From assembly GCF_023856365.1 (NCBI RefSeq), contig NC_064551.1, forward strand, positions 374,501-438,500: DNA of 64,000 bases, written 5' to 3'. The position numbers and the translations under genes were made by a program. Source of the stretch: Brienomyrus brachyistius. Its lineage: Eukaryota; Chordata; Actinopteri; Osteoglossiformes; Mormyridae. Every line of letters starts with the position of its first letter. Position 1 is the first letter of the stretch. The notes beneath the pieces are model-generated. The model saw nothing but the letters and a program-made list of their open reading frames with translations, was not told where the DNA came from and did not search any database. Of this stretch, positions 1 through 12,330 are shown piece by piece.

Positions 1-134
1 TCACTGGTCGGTCACCATGCCAGCAGATAGAGGCCTCAGTGCTGCTCTGGAGTGCACTGACTCACTGGCCGGTCACCATGCCAGCAGATAGAGGCCTCAG
101 TGCTGCTCTGGAGTGCACTGACTCACTGGCCCAG
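1..134. repeat. 61-bp tandem repeat, two copies plus a partial one
   Basis: The motif beginning TCACTGGTCGGTCACC recurs at 1, 62 and 123 with a 61-bp period; the third copy stops after about 10 bases. The array probably continues left of the window. It lies in the abcd4 intron after the last visible exon, so it should be non-coding. Confidence 0.85.
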
Positions 135-327
135 AGTAAGACTGCAATTCACATTGTTATCGATGGGCCTCATGTGGAGGGAATTCATGTTAAAGATGAA
201 AGAAAAAAACAGACATAAAAACGGCTTTGAAACTGTGACGTCTACAGTCCTCTGCTCAGGAGAGTCGACTTCTTTAATATTACGAAGTACGAGCAAATGC
301 TGAGAGCAGGAATGATGGGTTTCATAC

Positions 328-3300
328 TGTATAGCCAGAACTCCTTTGTCATCAGGCTCCTCTGGGTCTGCAGGAGGCGCTGCAGTCTTCGGTCTGTTCT
401 CATGTGCTCCACCTTTCCAGCCCTGTCCATGCACACAGACAAGCTACTGCAGTCGGCCACATAAGGTAGGTGAGCCCACAGCATCCCACTGTGCCCGACT
501 GTGGAATTGCACCAACAAATTTATCAAATATCCTGTTCAAAAATGCATAATATTTAGTTTGACTTTAAATAAAAAATATAAGTAATTTACTTTGCCATTA
601 GTGGCAATGAATTGCTAACAACTAGCAGGCAGACATGTACCTTTTGGGGATGTATATCTTAAGCATCAAGAGGAAGAGCTAAGCCGAGTACAAGGATACT
701 CATTCCAAAGCAGCTGTTACTGCACAAGGCCACCTGACTGCTGACGTACCTGTAGAAGGCGGCAGATTCGGCGTTAACCCGGATCTGCATGTGCTTGAAT
801 CTGGGGGAAAACAAGGCACTAATCTTAAACCATATTGAAGACCACACTGTAAGCAATGCCGATAGCTGTTTATAGTGTGTAAGTAATTAGTGTGAATTTT
901 AAATGATTACGTTCAGTTAACTGTCTTTTTCACTGAACATTTTATACATAAAAATGCAGAAAAAAAGATGAAAATAAACAAAAGTTAGCCATATATAAGT
1001 CCATAATTTTTACTGAAGAAATCTCTAGACTGACCCTGGTAAGTTTTCAACAGGTGCGCCGTTTTCTGAAATGCAGTCATTACTGATATACAAGTAACAC
1101 TGACGGAGCGGTCTGACTGAAGTCAGCACACTTAACAGCTTTAGAGCAGTTTTGCTCGACAGGTGCAACACAAACACACCAATAAAATATAGATAATTGT
1201 CGTAGCGGGAAAGCAGATCTGATAATACCCCATAGCTTGCTTTGCTGTCAGAGTCCCTGTACATCACAGAATTAAACAGCACCAACCAGCCTTTTCAGAA
1301 TCTCAGTTTTCCCTTATCATAGTGTCTTTGGCTCAGTGGAGATGCACACCTAAATAATCTGACTTAACTCTTGCCCCTTTCAATCAGAAGAAATAAGAGA
1401 GTAAACCCCCCACCTACCAGAGTCAACAATAAAAAAAATTTACTGGGGGGGCGGGTGTTTCAATTGCAAGGTCAAGGTCAAACCGTGGTTGAGGACAAAT
1501 GCAGGACAAATCTGTCATCTTGGTTCAAAACCAGATGCAGCATTTTATTTACAATACGGGGTAATCGCATGTGCATACAAGACTTCATGTCACCTTGAAA
1601 TACAAACACAACTCTTACAGTGCACAACACGCAGAGACCGTGCCATGTGGAAATGCGTTCAACAGGCACTGGCTTTCAATCTGTGTCATGAATGCGACAC
1701 AATGAAAAGCAAAATCATCATTTCACTGATTTACATTTTGTTCAATTACCATTCAGAAAAACAACTAGAATGGTTTACGATGAAATGTGCCACATCTCGC
1801 CAAAATGCAATGGCCATTTTATTTCTGAAGCATTAGCTCATATTTTAAAAAGAACATGCATAGGTTGTGACACTAGGAAATGTATTATCTGTCCAAGCAC
1901 AGCTTTTTAGCCAGCAGGAGTTGTAGTAGCGGAAAACAGACTACGACAATATCTAATCAAAGAGGCTACAGTCACACCCACTACACCCCAGCTGTGGCTC
2001 TGCCAACAGGCTACTACCTCTCTGCTCCTTCAGCCAGAAAGTGATGCTGTGAGCAAGGATTGTGTCATCTGTAAAGTGTGGCTCCCGGAACACAGGAAAG
2101 CTCAGGTGACTGGCAAAGGGCAAAGGGCAAAGGGCCGAGCGCCACACAGCAGCTCCGTACCTGAAGTCTCCCTCTAGCTTCTCCTGCTCGACCAGCGTGG
2201 CCACGATGGGGCCCATCAACACTTTGTTGGTGAGAGTCCCCACGATGAAGTAGCCGAAGATACTGATGGGTCCCACCCAGCCAGTGCTACGGACGCAAGC
2301 AGAGGCACGTGAGACAGACAGGGGTGTCTGTGCTGGATACTCATTGGTGGGGAGGGGGGGGTCGGTGGGACCGTCACCTGTGGAAGCAGTGGTAGGTGTA
2401 ATAGGCCACGGTGAAGGGGGACAGGATGAGGCGGCTGGCCATGGCGCTCATCTGCTTACACAGCCTCTCCGCGTCCTGGCTGATGCGCTGGTCTCTGACA
2501 CACACACACACACCATGGTCACTCTGCGGCTATGCAGGCAGCAGCAGCGTGGGCTGCCGCTCGTTATCACACGCGGTTTCAGATGGAGCACTTATTCACA
2601 CTTATTCAAAGAGGCCTTCGGTCAGAAAGCATGGGGCTAAGCGGAGCCCAGAGATCCAGGCCGGCTGACCCAGAAAGGGCTGCGACTGGCGGAGCAAAAG
2701 ATGCTTCATGGCACTGAACTGCATTAAACGCTAAATCATTACACAGCAGCTGAAGCCAAAGCATTACTGTACACAGGGCCGTGTGAATACAGCCCTGCGA
2801 TTGGTACATGGGCGCGAGCCAATCACTGAGCACAGCAGCCGGGGCGTACGGGTTGTCCAGATCCTCAGGCAGCACGTTCAGCGTGTAGTAGACCCTGCCC
2901 TGGAAGTAGGCGCCATGCAGCCGCTCAGTCAGAGCCCTCCGCCAGCTCACATACATCAGGCTGCAGATATACTGGTCCAGGCTCTTCAGCTGAGCGAAAA
3001 CACAAAACTGCCATCAGACCCTGCAGCAGTAAGCGTGCTGCAGCCTGGCCTGCAACATCCAGAACCGTGTGTGAAGGATAGATCAGTGTCAGTCCTGCTG
3101 CTGGACTCTGTAGGGGAACTCAGCGGGTCTGAAGAAGAATCAGAATTTCACACATTTAACCCCGCAAGTTCCTTTGGTCAGCAGCAGGATAACAGACATC
3201 TGTTTAACAAATGGTTTACTGATAGTTACTGGTTAGGGGGCATAAACTCTGTGGACATCACACTACAAACTCTTGACCTTTACAAGCTGCCCTCAGACAT

Positions 3301-4070
3301 GATTCAGCTGCCAGTCTGACATGAACTTACCATGGAGTTCAGCACTATCAGAAGCCCAGCAAACAACAGGAGGCCTTTGAAACCAGGAAAGTCTTTGCTT
3401 GCAAGCACTTTGTAGAACTTGCTTGGAATGACACCTACTTGGTAAATGATCAGCTGCTCTGGAAAGCAGAAAGATGTCAGGATGTATGAAAATGTCCATT
3501 TGTATTAACAGTTCGTTTTAATTTGTCAATATAGCATCATTGACTGAAAAAATTGTTACTTTAAAGTGTTTTGGAAAATGTGTGAAAAAAGGCTCAACAC
3601 CAGCCATTAAGCTGCATCATTCCCAAAGTGGATCCTACCGAACAGTGTGACTGCCAACAAAGTCCCAAACATGAGCACATTTTGACTGGACCACGTCGGG
3701 AAAAGGACTCTCTGAATACGGCAGAATCTCTGCAGAAACTTCAGGTCAAGTTTTGGCCTGAAGGGGGAAGAAAGAGTGTTGTGTAAAGTGAACACAGACG
3801 TCCATTTTTATAATCATATGGGTAACTTCAAACAATCAAAAATCTGGTTACTGCAGGTTGATTCACTTGGTTAGTAATACAAATATTCAACATCGGAGAA
3901 CCTTTCCCCAAAGCTTTAAAATCAAGTTATATGTACCTCGTTAGTTTGGTGAACTTCAATTGTGCACTGTGCATAATGATTAATGTTACGTGTTACTGAT
4001 CAAGTGTTTGTTTCTCAAAACTACCCTACCTTTCGGGTCTTTTCGCTGCTGATCGCGTAATCTGTGCCAT
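328..4070 (-). CDS. abcd4: abcd4, lysosomal cobalamin ABC transporter, 5' part (exons 1-8)
   Basis: ABCD4 is a half-size ABC transporter that works with LMBRD1 to export vitamin B12 from lysosomes. Eight minus-strand coding exons join in frame with GT-AG borders: 4030-4070 (ATG at 4070), 3639-3757, 3331-3458, 2850-2989, 2378-2494, 2161-2286, 750-800 and 328-422. They total 817 nt, about 272 residues, against roughly 606 for the human protein as I remember it. This is the N-terminal membrane half. Hydrophobic segments sit near residues 31-58, 77-95, about 165-180 and 184-205. Exons 6-8 carry the family's EAA-like region, with IRVNAE...AAFYRAG followed by [17 protein letters not shown]. The next exon (mammalian IGINTFDYLG) and the nucleotide-binding domain lie left of the window. 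Every junction keeps phase and no stop interrupts, so the visible part looks functional. The start is supported by a short exon whose AG joins G across the first intron to make Arg. Identification comes from recalled family sequence. Confidence 0.95.
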
Positions 4071-4219
4071 AGTTGCAACTTCTCTGTTTGAGTCTCCTAC
4101 TGCATGACAGCAAAGTAGCTGTCAAGGTAAAGTCAGCTTTCAGTTGCCGTCTGCGATGCGTGGTGTTTCTTTCACGAAACACGCATATACAATATCCCCT
4201 ACAGTGTAAAGTCCAGACG

Positions 4220-4225
4220 CACGTG
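4220..4225. promoter_or_regulatory. E-box CACGTG upstream of abcd4, CLEAR-like
   Basis: A palindromic CACGTG lies 150 bp upstream of the abcd4 start codon. Read on the gene strand its context is GTCACGTGCG, matching 8 of 10 positions of the TFEB/TFE3 CLEAR consensus GTCACGTGAC. CLEAR sites are typical of lysosomal genes, which fits ABCD4. A single short motif can occur by chance, so its function is inference. Confidence 0.3.
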
Positions 4226-4259
4226 ACACACCGCTGGGTGAAGATCTCCAATCGCTGAT

Positions 4260-4993
4260 TTTAAACTTCGATTTTCAGGTTATGAAAGATGTTTACTTAA
4301 CAGCAGTACAATGCTTTGTGAATAAACTGGGTCTTTTAACAGGTCGATCATACTCTGATGTAGAAAACTAGGTACTGTGAACACTTCGTATGCTTTTCCA
4401 CAGCTGATACTCTCGTCTCGTGTTTACGTTTTTCTCCTTAACTCATGGAAGCGCAAACTGAATGCATTTCCTCCTGAAAGCAAAGAGAGGCAACAGAAAA
4501 AAATATACATAGCTTAATAAATAGCGCCCTCTGACTGTGAGAATACTGTATTACTAATCCATTCTTCCAACCATTTTTCCACCCGTGCGCTTGCTTGCGT
4601 AAAAAGTATCACCAACACCTCTGGCTGATAGTAGTGAGGAGAAGTTTGAATGTTACAGAACCGGTTCTATCGAACTGTTCGTTTAAATGAATCGAACGTA
4701 AACTGCCAAAGACAATTGAGATCAGTTTAACTCAACATCAAAGCACCGTCTGTACAGTATCGCCATTGTACAGTATATCTTTTCACGTTGCAGAGAAGTG
4801 CTTTATTTTGCACTGTTTTTTTTTTTTCAAAAGTTCTGTTTGTATGCATGTGAACAGAGGATAGTCTTCCAACATAAGATGGATGCTGAAACTATAGAAG
4901 GGAATTAATGACGGTGTAATAGCTTTCCATCTGGCACTCTGACTCACAAGCAGACTGACGTCAAATACTGTTCACAACTTCCTGCCATCAAAT
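4260..4993. other. 5' flank of abcd4, no further feature seen
   Basis: This is AT-rich unique-looking sequence with a short T tract near 4808. It presumably holds distal promoter sequence. I see no coding exon and no recognisable repeat before the hAT target site at 4994. Confidence 0.5.
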
Positions 4994-7900
4994 CCATAAA
5001 GCAAGGGCGTAGATTTGCTCTGGACATTGGTGGGGACCTATGACTCCACACCCCCCCCCCCCCCCCCCCAATCCCTTGCCCCACCCACCAACCCCGCCAC
5101 CCCGACTCCGTCCACGGAATGCATGTTTTTTTAATATGCTGCAAAATCCAAAATCACTTTACATTAATACTAGCAATGCTTCGATTGATATTAATCCACT
5201 CGAAATGCAATTCATTAAGTAAAATTAAGGAATAGTGTAATGTCAAAGGAATGTTTAATAACTGACAAAAAGATAGTTTAATAAAGACTATTCTTTATTG
5301 AGCCATAGTGCAAATGAAACATCTCAAACATCTGTATATATAAAAGTAGATTACATCTAAACATGAACTACTGTTAGGTACCACACAACAGCTCAATGCC
5401 TATTGCTCCTATATGAAGGAGCCAAAAACATGCCTTCGCCTCTCGTTAACAGAAATAAACTGCTGGCATATTTGTTTGACATCAATATTGTCCAGACTGT
5501 TCTGGTGGACATGGCATACAGCAGCATTGTTCAGTCTCATTTGTGTCATTGTTGATCTGAGCCAGGTTTTTAGTCTCCTGAGAGTACTGAAACTCCTTTC
5601 AGCTTCAGCTGATGATACCGGGATAACTAAAAGCAGTCTGACAAGGGTTTCAATTTGATCAAATAGACCCCTCACCTCCACTGGCATTCCTCTCATGATA
5701 GTAGCCACTTCTGTACTAGATTTGAAATTGTATTTGGACTTGAACATGGCTAGCTGAACTTTTAGAGTCTCCCTGTTAAGTTCTGGATACTGATCAGCAA
5801 TATCATCCACCTCTCCTGTGAGAAGAATGTCTTCCAGCCTATTCAAGACACCTAGATCTGGTTGGTTAAACCTCTCCTGAAACTGGACATCAACACAATC
5901 CAACAATTTGTAAAACTCTGCTCTGTAATACTCTTCAGGTGACTTGTGAGTGTGCTGGCTAGCCCCACCGGTATATCTCCTTGATGTTTGTCTTTGGTGA
6001 GGCATCTGAATAGGTTCAATGCCAAGAGAGTCCACCATTTTCACTGCATTCTTAAAAATCTCCTGAAATCTTTCTTCATTCCTTTTGAACTGGAGAGTTG
6101 ATTTAACACACTCTATTGATTGTTGCATTCCTGCAATAGTTGCAATCCGTTTCTGCAGAGACTTGTTCAGACATTCTAGCTCCTCAATAACTTCTAATGC
6201 CAAAAGAAGCCCCAGCACAGTTTTACCTTTTTCAAACCTCTCACGCAGTCCATTCCCCCTTCACCTGTGCTAGATCCAGTTGCTGCCATCTCCTCTAAGC
6301 TTGTCAAGACGCTTTCATAGTGAGACAGCACTGCTTTGATAGCAGTTCCCCTTACTGTCCACCTGGTTGGACAGAGAGGTCTGAGTGATGCTGATGGTAC
6401 ATCTGAATCTGCTGCCACAGCTGCAAACATAGCTTTGAATTTTCCAGACTGTTTGCTTAATGACCCTAGATCATGTACCCACTCTAAAGCATCTCGAATT
6501 AAAGGACTAGCTTGGCACGCAGCCTGTGTGATTAGGTTAAGGCAGTGAGTTCCACAGTGTACATATAAAGCCAATGGCTGATATTTCTTCAGTACTGCCT
6601 GAGCACCTGAATATGCTCCAGACATGTTGGCAGCACCATCATATGTCTGACCTCTTAAACATGTCATCGGAATATTCAATCTCAAAAGCACATCCACAGC
6701 CATCTTGGCAATCTCCACTCCTGTAGTTCCTGAGACCTCATATAAGCCAATAAAAACCTCATGTGGAACCAGGTCCTCATCCACATATCTTAAACATATA
6801 GACTCTTGCTCTGCACCTGAGATATCTTGAGTACCATCTATAATTATTGAGAACTGCAGGACAGATAGAGACTGGATAGTCTGTGCAATATTTCTGACAA
6901 TGCTGTTTCCTAACATCTGCAAAATCTCATTTTGCACTTGTGGAGAGGTATAGTCATGACAATGGCATAGCCAGTCAGAAAGACAGGCATCATCCTTGGC
7001 TTTATATTTTAAATATTGAAATAGGTTACCATCGTCTTTGTCATGACCACGCAGTGCCAAACCCTGCCTAGTAAGATACTGTACTGCACCTACAATAATT
7101 TGTAAGCAGTGTCTGGCATTTTCCTGTTGTTTTGACCAGGCAGTTGAGAGTTGTGTATTTATTGGGACTGCTTCTTGACAGCTAACTGTGACTGCATGAT
7201 GATGGGATTTAGTATTTTGATGGCGTTCAAATCTTTCAAGAGCATTTTTCCAGTTAGTGAACCCCTTTGAGCAGAATGCAGGGTCTGCCTTTTTTGACAT
7301 AGTACTTTTCTGTATGGTATATATTTTCACACAGTGAAAACAGAGAATTCCCTTAACTGTGGGGCTATAATGAAGCCATGGATATTCTTTGTACCACCTT
7401 TCCTGAAAATGGAGGACCCTATTGGACAATGTTTGAACAGGGATGGATTTGGCGTTAGGCTGGTTTGGCTTATTTGTAATATGCAGAATATCTCCACTAC
7501 TACACTGTTCTTCATTGTTGTCACTTTCACTGCTGCTCTCCCTGCTGCTCACTACAGGTGGACCAGTTTCCTTAGAAATACACCACATTATACAATTAGT
7601 CATACTGTAAGACTGACTATGATGATACATATGTGACTTTATGAGAACACACCACTCATTTTATTTAGATAACATACTTTTTATCCCTACATTAAAACCA
7701 TGCTTATGTGCTTAAAGGGACAGTTCACGGAAAAAATGAAAATTCTGTCATCATTTATTCATCCTCCACTTGTCACAAGTCTTTTTAAGTATTTTTCTTC
7801 TGCTGAACACTAAAGAAGATATTTTGAAGAATGCTGAAAACATGTAACCATTGATTTACATAGTATTTGTTTTTCCTGCTACGGAAGTCAAAGTTTAACG

Positions 7901-9377
7901 GTTTTCAGCTTTTTTTCACAATATCTTATTTTGTATTCAACAAAATAAAGAAAATCATAAAAGTTTGGAACCACTTAAGGAGTAAATAGTGAGTAAGGTT
8001 TTTTTGGGGGCTGGACAATGCCTTTAATAGGCCTCACCTTTGACCCTAACTCTTCCCCTCTGACTGCACTAGTATCTGACAGGATTGCCACCTGATGAAA
8101 TAGCGTGACAAAAAAGTGAGACATGTTAGTTCAAAACTTTTGCCAAAAACACTAATGAATCACTTACATCCTCAGCCTATCACTCCTCATAATGTTAAAT
8201 ATTAGTATAATCAACATGTATAATACACACACACATATTATATGTTATATATAATCAACATTCAGATTCACCTCCTGTGACCTTGCCTCTTCACCTGAAC
8301 TACAACATGGCTGATCTGCTTCTGTCCCCTAATAAAAAAACATTGAGGGATTCCTTATGAGCATTGACAGAGAATGCTTCAGCCTATTATCGGTAACAAT
8401 GTTAAATCTCAGGACAACTAGGTATAATAATATCAAGTCATCGTTCAACATCACCTGTGACCCCTTCTCTCCATCACTGTCTGATACACAGCACAGTTGT
8501 TTAGGTTCTGTCACCTAACAAAACAGGATAAACACATGCCATTTAAACAGCAATCATTTTATTTCACTTTTTCTGAGTCTTAGTGTGCAAATCTCGAATC
8601 AAATCATTAATGTTTGCCAAGTCAGTGAATGCATTTTAAAAACTATTTGTGCGAAGTGGATTGTCTATTGGTGAACTGTCATTAAAATTCTAGCCATGGC
8701 AATATTAGTATGTAGCATATCAATTTCTTTCACAAGACTGATTTCTGACAAATAGTCGTCATTAGATTAGGAGAACTGACAGGGATCATATTTATACTTT
8801 TACATTTAGCTGTTTAATCTGCTGTTAGTTTTAAGTCCGTATTCACAGACTATAGCCTGCCCCGCTATAATGAATGTGCGTCAAAGCGGTAAAAAAAAAA
8901 ACCCCACTAGCATTAACGTTAACTGTTGTCGTTACTTTGATGGACTTTGATGGATTCACTAGCGAACTTGAAGTGACTTACACTTTTCTTTGAAAAAAAG
9001 CTCCTTATGTCCAGCTTCTTTTTTTTTGCTGCCGCCATCCTCACATGTGTCACCACACCCAACACACCTTCTTGCACGGGGAAAAAAATCCACTGCATTT
9101 GGCGCTGCTTGTATCTGAACGCAGCCACAGCCTCTCACATGATAGCAGGGAAATGCACAGCCAATCAAAATGTTCATATGTGTTTTGGGGGCGGGAGGAC
9201 TCAAGGAGAGAACGTGATTTATCCCTTTCTGCGTGTCTAGGTTAATGTTGACAGCACGATTGTTTTTTTTTTTTTTTAAGTGGATTAAATTATTGGTGGG
9301 GACATTTCAATGGTCGGAGGATATTGGTGGGGACACATCCCCTCCGTCCACCCTAAATCTACGCCCCTGCCATAAAG
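4994..9377 (-). mobile_element. hAT-superfamily DNA transposon with 8-bp target-site duplication
   Basis: The element spans 5002-9369 (4368 bp). Its left end starts CAAGGGCGTAGATTT and its right end, read in reverse complement, starts CAGGGGCGTAGATTT. The related stretch GGTGGGGAC follows inside both ends. It is flanked by identical octamers CCATAAAG at 4994-5001 and 9370-9377; an 8-bp target-site duplication is the hAT hallmark. Inside is a minus-strand transposase gene. A poly-C tract of over 20 bases at about 5048-5070 lies just inside the left end. The exact duplication implies a fairly recent insertion, whereas the one-base TIR difference and the frameshifted transposase suggest this copy can no longer move by itself. 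Confidence 0.93.
5409..9038 (-). pseudogene. hAT transposase (TTF-type zinc finger, DUF4371, hAT dimerisation), five exons, one frameshift
   Basis: The long 3' exon runs from 7570 to the stop at 5409. Its first part (to 6194) has a TTF-type finger (LCFHC..., W, ALERFERH, then H), the IIDGTQDIS aspartate and the GQTYDGAANMSG aspartate expected of the RNase H-like core. The second part (from about 6250) ends with the dimerisation block SSAEAERSFSTLRRLKTWLR, which holds the usual glutamate. The two parts are in different frames. The shift lies near 6247-6266 beside a run of five G and needs one base lost or two gained. Four upstream exons have good splice sites and all are phase 0: 8982-9038 (start MAAAKKKKLDIRSFFSKK, a usual N-terminus of this group), 8455-8514, 8272-8328 and 8038-8091. 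The three small ones resemble one another. It resembles the ZMYM1-like family of database annotation. Splicing is inferred from sequence only. Confidence 0.85.
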
Positions 9378-9740
9378 GGTCATTCTTGAAGATGATCAAT
9401 ATATGTAATTCATTATGAAATGAAGCGATGTGTCAGATGGGACATAAACAGTAAATATTCTGCTTCCTATGTGCATTCACATGATGGAGAAATGTAATTC
9501 TGTATGTGGGGGAAAATGAACCTGACGTTCATCCGTTTCAATCGCGAACAGTTGTGTATTATTCAAACTCATGATTAAAACTTTATATACGCTGATCAAA
9601 CAAGGAAAAGTTTTTAATTAGAATATAGCATCAAGTCAATTAAACTTCTGGGATACTTGTAGATAAGCAAGATGAACATTTTTCATCCTTTTTTAACTCA
9701 GCCACCCCCCCCAAAAAATATTTTTTAAAGACTGTTTAGC
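9378..9740. other. intergenic, nothing recognised
   Basis: AT-rich sequence between the hAT element and the next dispersed repeat. I see no coding signal, repeat or RNA gene. Confidence 0.5.
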
Positions 9741-9945
9741 AACCACAACAAATTAATTTTTGTATATCGCGTTATCACAACATTACATCATCTCAAAGCG
9801 TTTTACAGCATCCCCACCCAAAGCCCCCAGTGAGTAAGCCATAGGCGACAGTGGCAAGGAAAAACTCCCTAGAAGGAAGAAACCTTGGGAGGTACCAGAC
9901 TCAAAGGGGGAGCCCAGCCTCCAGGGGCCGGCAGGGAGAGTCAAA
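9740..9945 (-). mobile_element. dispersed LINE/SINE 3'-tail-like repeat, copy 1
   Basis: This reads, inverted, as the same sequence found at 49675-49905: a block containing TTTCTTCC...GGGAGTTTTTCCTTGCCACTG, a TGTCGCC...GGCTTG stretch, then GCTGTAAAGC and a TATA/ACAAAA tail. Such blocks are very common in fish genomes, where I associate them with L2-type LINE or SINE tails. The homology between the two copies is seen directly; the family name is from memory and uncertain. Confidence 0.6.
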
Positions 9946-11660
9946 TAGGAGACGCGGCTAAGTGCCGAGCGATTTGTCTTGTGTATTTGTGTATTGTGCA
10001 AAAGTCCATATTGCTTATTTGGCAGATTTTACTGTGTGTGATGCATATATATCACATATTCCTTTAAAGGGCTCAGCCCCCTAAGGGTGACATCCTTGCA
10101 TGGCCCCTGGCAGCAGGTGTGTAATCCTGGAGCTTTCAGCCTCCTGAAGTGACCATCGTTCCCTAAAGTACCCAAGCCTCCATTGCTGCTTAGTAGGTGA
10201 CTGTGCAGGGCTGGGATTCCACAGCCCGTTGCCACAGTAACTCTCATCTTTTTATTTATTCTGTTTTTGGTCTGAGAGGGAGGATGTGCTGCAGATAATT
10301 TGCTCTATTGTCCCCAAGCAGAGTGGCGTGCGGCAAACCCAGTTTCACAGATTTTTTTCCTCTCTGTGGAAGCTTTTGAAGCCCCAAATTTATTATGAAA
10401 CAACTATATTCTGTGTTGGATTTTTCTGCAGGGTCGTAGTTCATGAAAGCATTTTGAAAACAAGAGTAATCAAATGAATTATTTTCAGTAGTTTATCTTT
10501 TCAGTCTGATATTTTTGACAGTCAAAGATACAGTGTACAGTGTATACCTCATTTAATGCTTTAATGGATATACATTTGCTCGAAAAAAATATATACATAC
10601 ATTAATCCTTAGTAGATAAAACAATCTAGATTGTGTCCTGTCTGTCTTGAAATACTTCACAGCTGCTCAGAACCTCTTCCTTTTGTGCTCTTAGCAGTTA
10701 TATGATGGATGCCTGGAATGTAATGGTCAAAAACCACAGACATTATCGAGAGGGAGAAAAAATGAGTGAGTGTGTGGAAAAAGGGGGTGTTTCCTTTTCT
10801 TTTTTGGGTGAACGCCAACAAGCTGAGGCACTCTGTTCAGCAGACGATGCTCGAAAGGGAGCTCAGTGTTTCATGAACTGTCATTCCGCTATGTTGATTA
10901 AGAAGATACTGGTTTTTGTAGTTACAGAAGGTTACTGAAAAAAACTATTAATTCCTTCAAATGAAGGTTTCATTCTTGTAACTAACAATTCCACACAATG
11001 TAGGTTTCCCAAACTTTATGGAAAACTCTGTTGTGTCGTGAAATTATTTTGACTTGGAGATGAAAGTATATTTACTTGGTCTGACTAGCAGGAGTAGAGA
11101 GAAGAATTAACTGGTACATTTGTCCTTCTCTATTATTACAGGCTGTGCTCTACAGAGCACATGAGAGGATTTAAAAAGTCATTATGCAAAACTAAAGCAC
11201 TAAGCGTTAAATGTCAGTTAGAACTAATGTACAATCTCACATAAAACCATTAGATAAATATAAAATGTTGCTTGTAACAGTCCACTGCACACAACTGGAA
11301 CCTCAAAATTCCTTCTGAAGCCACGTCACTTTGACCATGGAAGCCTAAAGCAAAACTGTAGTCATTTAGGGTTTTGTATTTCTGTGCTGATTTATTTATC
11401 TTTCAGACCCATGCATAAAAATATATGAGAAAGTGTCATTCAAAACTACATTAAATGAGGGGGAAAATGACTATTCCTAGCAGGTTTATATTATTATTGC
11501 TCTTTGCCTGTTTTATTTTAAATAAGTTTATTGCATTGTATCAATTACACAAACACTGTTATGCTAACTCATGCTGCGGGGCTTAAAGATTATGGGGTAT
11601 TTTATTAGACATTTCACATTATATAATTATAGTGTTGGTAATGTGTATACAAATATTGAT
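9946..11660. other. intergenic, nothing recognised
   Basis: About 1.7 kb of unique-looking AT-rich DNA. Short open frames (for example 10702-10938) lack any recognisable domain or splice context. No repeat family was identified. Confidence 0.45.
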
Positions 11661-11664
11661 AGGA

Positions 11665-12330
11665 TATACACTGTATGGACAAATGTATTGGGACGCGCTT
11701 CTTAATCACTGAATTCAGGTGCTTCATTCAGACCTACTGCCACAGGTGTTTAAAATCAAGCACCCAGCCATGCAGTCAGGTTTACAAACATTTACGAAAG
11801 AATGAGTTGTTCTGAACAGCTCAGTGGATTCAAGTGTGGTGATGTCATAGGACGCCACCTTTGCAATAAGTCAGTTTGTGAAATTTCTTCCCTATTATAT
11901 TCCAAGGACAACTGTAAGTGGTATTATTGCGGAGGTGCGTAGTGCGTCAAAGTCGCCAAAACTCTGTCAACGTAATAACTGCAGAGTTTCAAACTCCTCT
12001 GGCATTAACCCCAGCAGAAAAACTGCCGGGAGCTTCATGCAATGGGCCTCCATGGCGAAGCGGCTGCATGCAGGCCTCACTTCACCAAGCTCAACGCCAG
12101 GCCTTGGATGAAATGGTGTAAAGCACAGCACCACTGGGCTCTGGAGCAGTGGAAATGTGTTCTGTGATGGCTGCAAAAGGTGTTTCTCCCCAGAAATGTA
12201 CTGTATCACATAGTAACAACCCTGAAACACCACGATGGTCCCCAGTAACTTAAAGGTGAAGAGCCAAACAGTGACAGAACAATGGGGTGGAGAACAATTC
12301 ATTGATGCCTTGTTGCAGATTTAGTTTGAC
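11665..12330 (+). mobile_element. degenerate Tc1/mariner-type transposon remnant
   Basis: It starts with the fish Tc1-type terminal motif CACTGTATGGACAAATGTAT followed by TGGGACGCGC. A broken plus-strand frame shows fragments such as SCSEQLSGFKCGDVIG, CNKSVCEISSLL and TTVSGIIAEV, which match the helix-turn-helix N-terminus of Tc1-like transposases. Later it shows GPPWRSGCMQASLHQAQRQ. Stops and frame changes interrupt it. No clear right terminus is visible, so the end coordinate is approximate. Confidence 0.7.
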
